A stretch of DNA of 64,000 nucleotides from an uncultured Bacteroidaceae bacterium (GTDB taxonomy: Bacteria > Bacteroidota > Bacteroidia > Bacteroidales > Bacteroidaceae): contig CALUJO010000005.1 in the NCBI GenBank assembly GCA_944320965.1, forward strand, positions 1 to 64,000. The letters run 5' to 3'. A program made the position numbers and the translations under genes. Below, one piece after another: positions 58,413-64,000 of this stretch. A model generated the notes under the pieces. That model worked only from the letters and a program-made list of their open reading frames with translations, did no database searches and had not been told where the DNA came from. The first letter of the stretch is position 1. Each line of letters starts with the position of its first letter.

Positions 58413-60395
58413 TTGTCAAGGTACGGTCCTGTTGCGAGAGCCCCATTGTGGCGTCCCGTAGCGGCATACGCGGCAGGGATTGTCATAGCCGCCAATGTAG
58501 ATATTATGTTGGCAGCGGTATTTGCGGCGGTAGCGACAGTTGCGTGCATTGTCCTGCAAAGAAAAAACATATATACCGAAACAGTCAGGGCGGCAATGAT
58601 TACCGTTCTGTTTGTTTCAGCGGGAATGGGGGCGGCATATCTTTATGAAAAGGATATGCCGTCCCTTTTGCCTGAAGACGAAGCGGTTTACAAATGCCGT
58701 GTGACCGACGAACCTTATTTTAAGGGAAAGACATGGCGGTGCCGTGTTGATGTGATGCAACGGATGGACAGCGTGCCTGTTGACCGTGGCACAAAGGCAA
58801 TTCTTTATCTTGCCGATACGACAGACTATTCCGTTTTCATGGAAGGCGACTGCTTTTATGCCAATGTATCTTTTTCGCTTCCCCTTTATGACAGCGGTTA
58901 CTGCCGCTATCTTCTTCATAATAATATTTGCGGAACGGCTTATGTAGCTCCGGGCAATCTGCATTATATCGGGAGGGAAGAGAGCGGAGGACTGATGGCA
59001 TTTGCCCGTGGGTGCAGGCTTCGTGTACTTGAGTGGTACAGGCTGCTTGGTTTTAGCGGGGACACACTTGCCGTACTTTCCGCCCTTACTCTTGGAGTGA
59101 AAGACGAAATAAGCGACGAACTGCGCGAAGATTATTCTGTTTCCGGTGCAAGTCATGTGCTTGCGCTTTCAGGTTTGCACGTGGGGCTTATATTCCTTGT
59201 GCTTGGCATATTGCTTTCTCCGTTGAAACTGTTGCCTGGCGGCAAATACATTTCATGGGGATTGCTGACCGTTATGCTCTTTGGCTTTGCCGTATTTACC
59301 GGACTTTCTCCATCGGTTGTAAGGGCATGTTTCATGATGTCGGCTTTCGGGTTTACATCAATTATAATGCGTGGCGGTACGTCATTGAATACATTGTTCC
59401 TGATAGCGCTCTGTCTTCTGGTTTACAATCCGATGTATATTTACAACGTCAGTTTCCTGCTCTCGTTTGTTGCAGTTCTTTTTATACTTCTGTTCTATCC
59501 TGTAATATCCGCAAGACTACGTTTCCGCAATAAGGCGGTGAAGTATGTGGCTGACCTTTTTGCCATATCCGTGTTGGCACAGATTGGAGTTACTCCCATT
59601 GTGGCATATTATTTCGGAAGTTTCTCAGTGTTTGGGGTTCTGTCTTCAATAATAATCGTTCCTTTGCTCACACTGCTTATGTATGTCATAGTGGCAATGC
59701 TGCTTTTCAGCTGGTGGCATACTGCCGCTGCATTTATTGCCGGTATTGCAGGGTATGGCATAGAACTGATGAACGCTATAGTGTCTTTTTTCAGTTCGTT
59801 GCCCTCCGCGTCGGTTGCCGGAATGGAACCATGGTTTTCCGAAATGGCTGTTTTCTATATTCTTTGCATTGCACTGATATATTTGTTTGGAAAATTCACT
59901 CCTTTTCGTCTACGTATGGCACTTGCAGGAATTGTGTTTTTGCTGTTTGTGGCAAATGTCCGAATGTGGAACGAAAAGAACCGTAATGAGATTGTATTCA
60001 CATCCGGCTTTGATGGGGCTGAATGTTCTTATTACAGCCCTTACGGAAAAACAGTTTTTGACCGCAACCTTCCTGATACTGTGGTTGTGTCTTCATCCTC
60101 GGCATGGCAGGCGGGCAATGTAGCCTGCTTTGGAAGTAAACGGATAGTGATGCTTGATTCTCCTTTATATGAAATGCCGGTATCCGAAACACCTATTGAA
60201 ACGGACTACTTGTGGATTTCGCGTGGCGCAAAAGGCAGTTTGGATAATATTGAAGGCCTGTATGATTTCAGGCATATAATACTTGATACTTCCTTGACTC
60301 CCTATTACAACAGATATTACTCCGCCATTGCCGACTCGCTTGGTATCCCTTACACTGATATGAAAAAGAACGAAAAAGCGGTATTCGGCCTTTGA
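58413..60395 (+). CDS. comEC: ComEC/Rec2-family DNA uptake channel
   Basis: This 660-residue inner-membrane protein has an N-terminal segment with two helices and a soluble DUF4131-like beta domain (about 75-200). The Competence domain (about 215-500) has many helices and ends at about 510: GASHVLALSGLHVGLIFLVLG, GLSPSVVRACFMMS, NPMYIYNVSFLLSF. A soluble tail of 150 residues follows with no metallo-beta-lactamase motif (no HxHxDH), as in other Bacteroidetes ComEC proteins. It starts at TTG (58413), one base after the rpe stop; the next in-frame ATG would remove helix 1. It imports single-stranded DNA during transformation. Confidence 0.88.
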   Translation: MSRYGPVARAPLWRPVAAYAAGIVIAANVDIMLAAVFAAVATVACIVLQRKNIYTETVRAAMITVLFVSAGMGAAYLYEKDMPSLLPEDEAVYKCRVTDEPYFKGKTWRCRVDVMQRMDSVPVDRGTKAILYLADTTDYSVFMEGDCFYANVSFSLPLYDSGYCRYLLHNNICGTAYVAPGNLHYIGREESGGLMAFARGCRLRVLEWYRLLGFSGDTLAVLSALTLGVKDEISDELREDYSVSGASHVLALSGLHVGLIFLVLGILLSPLKLLPGGKYISWGLLTVMLFGFAVFTGLSPSVVRACFMMSAFGFTSIIMRGGTSLNTLFLIALCLLVYNPMYIYNVSFLLSFVAVLFILLFYPVISARLRFRNKAVKYVADLFAISVLAQIGVTPIVAYYFGSFSVFGVLSSIIIVPLLTLLMYVIVAMLLFSWWHTAAAFIAGIAGYGIELMNAIVSFFSSLPSASVAGMEPWFSEMAVFYILCIALIYLFGKFTPFRLRMALAGIVFLLFVANVRMWNEKNRNEIVFTSGFDGAECSYYSPYGKTVFDRNLPDTVVVSSSSAWQAGNVACFGSKRIVMLDSPLYEMPVSETPIETDYLWISRGAKGSLDNIEGLYDFRHIILDTSLTPYYNRYYSAIADSLGIPYTDMKKNEKAVFGL

Positions 60396-60559
60396 AACTG
60401 TCTGTCCAATTAAAATCTGAAATTACAAATTACATAGAATATAGACTAATAAGTTAATTAATTCTGCCATTTTGTTATGCTTCCTATTAAAATACGTTAT
60501 ATCGTCATTGATAATTCTTTTCATTTTTCTACCTTTACAGAGATATAAAACCAAATGAT

Positions 60560-61792
60560 ATGAGAAAGAAAGTAACAGAAAGATTCTTAAAATATGTATC
60601 GTTTGATACACAGTCGGACGAAAATACAAATGTAACGCCAAGTACCGAAAAGCAGAGAGTGTTTGCAACATATCTGAAGTCGGAACTTGAAAGCATGGGA
60701 CTTGAGGATATATATCTTGACGACAAGTCATATCTTTATGCAACCATTCCTGCAAACACTGACAAGGAACTTCCGGTTATCGGGTTCATTGCACATCTTG
60801 ATACAAGTCCTGACATGACAGGCGCGCACGTATTTCCAAGAATAGTCGCTGATTATGATGGAAATGATATTGTCCTTTGCGAAGAGGACAATATAGTTCT
60901 TTCTCCAAGACAGTTCCCGGAACTGCTGAACCATAAGGGAGAAGACCTTATCGTAACAAACGGAAAGACTCTGCTTGGCGCTGACGACAAGGCAGGTATT
61001 GCCGAGATTATTACTGCAATTGACTACCTTATGCAGCATCCTGAGATAAAGCACGGCAAGATTCGTATAGCATTCAATCCTGACGAAGAGATTGGTCTTG
61101 GCGCACACAATTTTGATGTTGAGCGTTTTGGTTGCGACTGGGCTTACACAATGGACGGGGGAGAGGTCGGAGAGCTTGAATTTGAAAACTTCAATGCCGC
61201 TTCTGCCAAGGTACATATCAAGGGACGTAACGTGCATCCGGGCTATGCAAAGGACAAGATGATAAATTCAATGCTTGTAGCAAACCGATTCATGTCACTG
61301 ATACCTGAACAGGAAGTGCCTGAACATACTTCTGGTTATGAAGGATTCTATCATCTTGTAGGTATAAGCGGAACTGTTGAAGAGTCTCTTCTTTCATATA
61401 TTATCCGTGACCATGACCGTGAGATTTTCGAGTCACGCAAGAAGTTTATGCAGACATGCGCGGAGAAGGTTAATTCGGAATACGGAGAAAATCTTGTAGA
61501 AGTGGAACTTCACGACCAGTACTATAATATGCGCGAGAAAGTTGAACCGGTTATGCACGTAATTGACATTGCCAAGAAGGCTATGGAAAATGCCGGAGTT
61601 GTGCCGACTATCAAGGCTATACGCGGTGGTACGGACGGGGCTCAGCTGTCTTTCAAGGGACTTCCTTGCCCGAATATCTTTGCCGGCGGACTGAATTTCC
61701 ACGGACGTTTCGAGTTTGTGCCTGTACAGTCGCTTGAAAAGGCTACAAACGTAGTTATAGAAATCGTAAAACTTGTAGGAGAAAACAAATAA
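60560..61792 (+). CDS. pepT: peptidase T (tripeptidase)
   Basis: This 410-residue M20-family metallopeptidase has the PepT arrangement: [14 protein letters not shown] with metal ligands His79 and Asp81, [32 protein letters not shown] with the catalytic Glu pair, and [22 protein letters not shown] near the end. It removes the N-terminal residue from tripeptides in the cytoplasm, using zinc. No signal peptide is seen. A TACCTTTA box about 25 bases before the ATG is a near match to the phylum's -7 element. It may be co-transcribed with gcvT, 33 bases downstream. Confidence 0.94.
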   Translation: MRKKVTERFLKYVSFDTQSDENTNVTPSTEKQRVFATYLKSELESMGLEDIYLDDKSYLYATIPANTDKELPVIGFIAHLDTSPDMTGAHVFPRIVADYDGNDIVLCEEDNIVLSPRQFPELLNHKGEDLIVTNGKTLLGADDKAGIAEIITAIDYLMQHPEIKHGKIRIAFNPDEEIGLGAHNFDVERFGCDWAYTMDGGEVGELEFENFNAASAKVHIKGRNVHPGYAKDKMINSMLVANRFMSLIPEQEVPEHTSGYEGFYHLVGISGTVEESLLSYIIRDHDREIFESRKKFMQTCAEKVNSEYGENLVEVELHDQYYNMREKVEPVMHVIDIAKKAMENAGVVPTIKAIRGGTDGAQLSFKGLPCPNIFAGGLNFHGRFEFVPVQSLEKATNVVIEIVKLVGENK

Positions 61793-61825
61793 ACAAAAAC
61801 CAATAATATAAAAATCAAAGTAAAA

Positions 61826-62911
61826 ATGAAAAGCACACCGTTTACGCAAAAACACATTGAACTTGGTGCAAAGATGCACGAGTTTGCAGGTTATAATATG
61901 CCAATCGAATATTCAGGCATTATTGACGAACACATGACAGTCTGCAATGCCGTGGGAGTATTTGATGTGTCACACATGGGAGAATTCTGGGTTAAAGGTC
62001 CTAAGGCTCTTGAATTTGTGCAGAATGTTACATCAAACAATGCCGCTGCGCTTGAAGTAGGAAAGATACAGTATTCAAGTTTCATAAACGATAACGGAGG
62101 TATTATTGACGACCTTCTGGTTTACAGATACGAAGACGAAAAATTCCTGCTTGTTGTCAATGCCGCAAATATTGAAAAGGACTGGAACTGGTGTGTTGCC
62201 CACAAGATAGAAGGAGCAGAACTTGAAAACTCTTCCGACAATATCGCTCAGCTTGCTGTTCAGGGTCCTAAGGCTCTTGATACACTTCAGAAGCTGACTT
62301 CACTTGACCTGAAGGATATTCCTTATTATACATTCAAGGTTGGTGATATGGCAGGCGTGAATAATGTCATTATTTCAAACACCGGTTATACCGGAGCTGG
62401 AGGTTTTGAACTTTATTTCTATCCTCAGTATTCAGAACAGATCTGGAATGCCATTTTTGAAGCCGGTAAGGAATTCGGCATAAAGCCTGCAGGTCTTGGT
62501 TGCCGCGACACTTTACGTCTTGAAATGGGCTTCTGCCTTTACGGAAATGACCTTGATGATACAACAACTCCAATAGAGGCAGGTCTGGGCTGGATTACAA
62601 AGTTTGTTGACGGAAAGAACTTCACTGCACGCGCAATCCTTGAAGCACAGAAGCAGAATGGTGTACAGCGCAAGCTTGTAGGTTTTGAACTTGTTGACAG
62701 AGGTATTCCTCGTCATGGCTATGACCTTGTAAATGCCGAAGGCGAAAAGATTGGTACTGTCACTTCAGGAACAATGTCTCCTACACGCAAGATTGGTATC
62801 GGTATGGGATATGTTAAGACTGAATATTCAAAACTTGGTACTGAAATCTACATTGACGTAAGAGGCCGCAAGCTGAAAGCTGTTGTTGTACGTCCTCCTT
62901 TCAGAAAGTGA
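61826..62911 (+). CDS. gcvT: aminomethyltransferase of the glycine cleavage system
   Basis: This 361-residue T-protein matches GcvT throughout: [42 protein letters not shown] with the catalytic-site Asp-His region, [46 protein letters not shown] and [17 protein letters not shown]. It moves the methylene group of glycine to tetrahydrofolate and releases ammonia. Other glycine-cleavage genes (gcvP, gcvH) are not in the window. A terminator follows at 62937-62977. Confidence 0.95.
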   Translation: MKSTPFTQKHIELGAKMHEFAGYNMPIEYSGIIDEHMTVCNAVGVFDVSHMGEFWVKGPKALEFVQNVTSNNAAALEVGKIQYSSFINDNGGIIDDLLVYRYEDEKFLLVVNAANIEKDWNWCVAHKIEGAELENSSDNIAQLAVQGPKALDTLQKLTSLDLKDIPYYTFKVGDMAGVNNVIISNTGYTGAGGFELYFYPQYSEQIWNAIFEAGKEFGIKPAGLGCRDTLRLEMGFCLYGNDLDDTTTPIEAGLGWITKFVDGKNFTARAILEAQKQNGVQRKLVGFELVDRGIPRHGYDLVNAEGEKIGTVTSGTMSPTRKIGIGMGYVKTEYSKLGTEIYIDVRGRKLKAVVVRPPFRK

Positions 62912-62936
62912 TTCGGTAGAACTTGAAAACAAATAA

Positions 62937-62977
62937 AAACGGATGAACTGTCTGCTTTTAGCAGTGTTCATCCGTTT
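62937..62977. terminator. terminator after gcvT
   Basis: AAAACGGATGAAC and its complement (62937-62949 and 62965-62977), with an inner CTGC/GCAG stem, form a strong hairpin flanked by A and T runs, followed by GTTTTATG. Confidence 0.85.
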
Positions 62978-63027
62978 TGTTTTATGTCTGCAGCTGTAAA
63001 AAGTTGCCGACTGATACACTTATAAAA

Positions 63028-63136
63028 GACATTAAACGTTTTTGACTGAAACATTCTATGTTTTGACCAAAAACGTTTAATGTTTTTAGTGAAATCCTTT
63101 AATGTTTTCGGGCAAATACCTACGGTTGTTTTTGCC
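63028..63136 (+). repeat. array of degenerate 22-bp repeats (array B)
   Basis: The core ATGTTTTT or a close variant starts at 63036, 63058, 63080 and 63102, exactly 22 bp apart, and a fifth weak copy (TTGTTTTTG) follows at 63126. The best unit is CGTTTAATGTTTTTAG. It lies between gcvT and the convergent ferritin gene and resembles array A at 33510-33620 in core, period and orientation. Confidence 0.7.
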
Positions 63137-63145
63137 GGTCAATAA

Positions 63146-63664
63146 TTATTTGCCTGCAAGGGGAGCTGGAGTTACGAAAGTCCTTGCTCCAAGTTCCTTG
63201 TCAATCATATATATTCCGTAGCCGTTGTCCTTGATCATTCTAAGGTTGTCAATAATGTCCTGTGCATTCTTTTCTTCTTCAACCTGTTCGTCAATGAACC
63301 ATTTCAGCATACTCTGTGTTGCAAAATCCTTTTCTTCAAGAGTTACTGTATAAAGGTCATTTATCATGGCTGTAACATTGTTTTCGTGCAACAGTGTTTC
63401 TTCAAAGCAGTTCAATGGAGATTCCCATTCAGTCTTTACTTCTGCGATAGGTTTCAAAAGAACTCTTCCGCCTCTTGAAAGTACATAGTTTACCATGATC
63501 TGTGCATGAGCCTGTTCTTCCTGGAACTGTATGCTGTACCAGTTTGCAAAACCAGGGTATCCGGCATGTGCAAGATATGATGACATTGACAAATAAAGAT
63601 ATGCAGACCAGAATTCTGCATTGATCTGTGCATTCAGTGCATCTTCAACTCTTTTGTTTAGCAT
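63146..63664 (-). CDS. ftnA: ferritin (non-heme iron storage)
   Basis: This 172-residue four-helix-bundle protein keeps the ferroxidase ligands: Glu17 in NAEFWSAY, and Glu50 and His53 in QEEQAHAQIM, with Glu in the WFIDEQVEEEKN segment. It oxidises Fe2+ and stores iron in a 24-mer shell. ATG 63664 (MLNKRVEDAL) is chosen over an upstream in-frame ATG at 63706, which lies before the family start. The panB gene lies 22 bases upstream on the same strand. Confidence 0.93.
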   Translation of the reverse strand: MLNKRVEDALNAQINAEFWSAYLYLSMSSYLAHAGYPGFANWYSIQFQEEQAHAQIMVNYVLSRGGRVLLKPIAEVKTEWESPLNCFEETLLHENNVTAMINDLYTVTLEEKDFATQSMLKWFIDEQVEEEKNAQDIIDNLRMIKDNGYGIYMIDKELGARTFVTPAPLAGK

Positions 63665-63686
63665 AATATTCGTTTTTAAAATATTG

Positions 63687-64000
63687 TTAGTACTGTTCCT
63701 TTTCATTAGGGAAGTCCATAGTCTTCACATCATTGATGTACTGCTGAAGTGCGTTGGTAATGATTGTGTGAAGGTCGGCATAGCGGCGAAGGAATCTTGG
63801 GCTGAATCCGTTGTTCATTCCCAGCATGTCCTGTGCAACAAGAACCTGTCCGTCAACATGTCCTCCTGCTCCGATACCGATAACCGGTATTGAAAGTTCC
63901 TTTGCTACTCTTTCGGCAAGTGAAGCCGGTATCTTTTCAAGCACAAGGGCAAAGCATCCTGCTTCTTCAAGCAGATGTGCGTCTCTGACAAGCTTTTCGG
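63687..64000 (-). CDS. panB: 3-methyl-2-oxobutanoate hydroxymethyltransferase, 3' part
   Basis: The visible 104 residues are the C-terminal part of PanB: a long helix segment with [27 protein letters not shown], then [14 protein letters not shown] and the closing helices. The full enzyme of about 270 residues, which makes ketopantoate in the pantothenate pathway, continues beyond the window on the minus strand. The stop is at 63687-63689. It lies 22 bases before the ferritin start, so the two could share a transcript. Confidence 0.93.
   Translation of the reverse strand, partial: EKLVRDAHLLEEAGCFALVLEKIPASLAERVAKELSIPVIGIGAGGHVDGQVLVAQDMLGMNNGFSPRFLRRYADLHTIITNALQQYINDVKTMDFPNEKEQY

Noticed and set aside
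1-64000. tRNA, rRNA, CRISPR array, insertion sequence or phage genes
   Set aside because: No cloverleaf, spaced identical repeats with spacers, transposase motifs or phage proteins were seen on either strand. The 22-bp arrays have no unique spacers and are too degenerate to be CRISPR.

Overview
The window looks like a chromosomal segment of a gut-type Bacteroidales bacterium (Bacteroidaceae-like: Bacteroides, Phocaeicola or Prevotella; the genus cannot be settled by eye). Evidence for this is the many TAnnTTTG -7 promoter boxes with few Shine-Dalgarno sites, the many lipoprotein signals, a hybrid two-component system with AraC output, a GH32 fructan locus, an Rnf complex in B-C-D-G-E-A order, and families typical of the phylum (DUF3078, GSCFA, DUF2027-Smr, PorT-like barrel, NagB-like/PIG-L fusion). 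I saw no tRNA, rRNA, CRISPR array, insertion sequence or prophage.

Layout. 1-620: a terminator, a 45-residue ORF and a rod-shaped RNA that I read as a 6S-like RNA, both on the minus strand. 620-8012: nitroreductase, UvrD-type helicase, a 58-residue ORF coupled to a serine-type sulfatase, two small membrane proteins, a DAACS symporter and a TIGR02757 protein. 8138-15884: a PepSY-like lipoprotein, MFS exporter, RtcB RNA ligase, M16 peptidase, and a thioredoxin-like lipoprotein coupled to an MBL hydrolase. 16015-23544: a LytS/LytTR pair divergent from a complete RND efflux operon. 23788-33297: a fructan/fructose locus (HTCS sensor-regulator, fructokinase, fructose-type permease, GH32 lipoprotein, SusD-less outer-membrane receptor) with a strong operator candidate in front of it. 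33771-35291: two FKBP isomerases. 35552-42629: an envelope/metabolism run (LysM-binding protein fusion, PorT-like barrel, acyltransferase, nitrilase, NagB-like/PIG-L fusion, a conserved unknown, GSCFA). 42634-50091: DUF3078, then rseC and rnfBCDGEA. 50179-54821: NOSP protein, a 56-residue membrane protein, S9 peptidase, NudC, DUF2027-Smr. 55143-56288: two secreted proteins of unknown function sharing a repeated domain. 56527-64000: queA, rpe, comEC, pepT, gcvT, ferritin and the 3' part of panB.

How the genes work together. The fructan locus reads as one circuit: the outer-membrane receptor and surface or periplasmic GH32 enzyme release and take up fructose, the permease and kinase bring it into glycolysis, and the HTCS, whose sensor is a sugar-binding-protein domain, switches the operon on through a 22-bp-spaced direct repeat just upstream of the -33 position. 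The LytS/LytTR pair probably controls the divergent efflux pump. The Rnf genes form an ion-pumping ferredoxin:NAD oxidoreductase.

The most unusual signals are two intergenic arrays of a degenerate repeat (core TTTAATGTTTTTG) with a near-exact 22-bp period (33510-33620 and 63028-63136), the 6S-like RNA, the operator of the fructan operon, the NagB-like domain that has lost catalytic residues, and the secreted protein pair at 55-56 kb.
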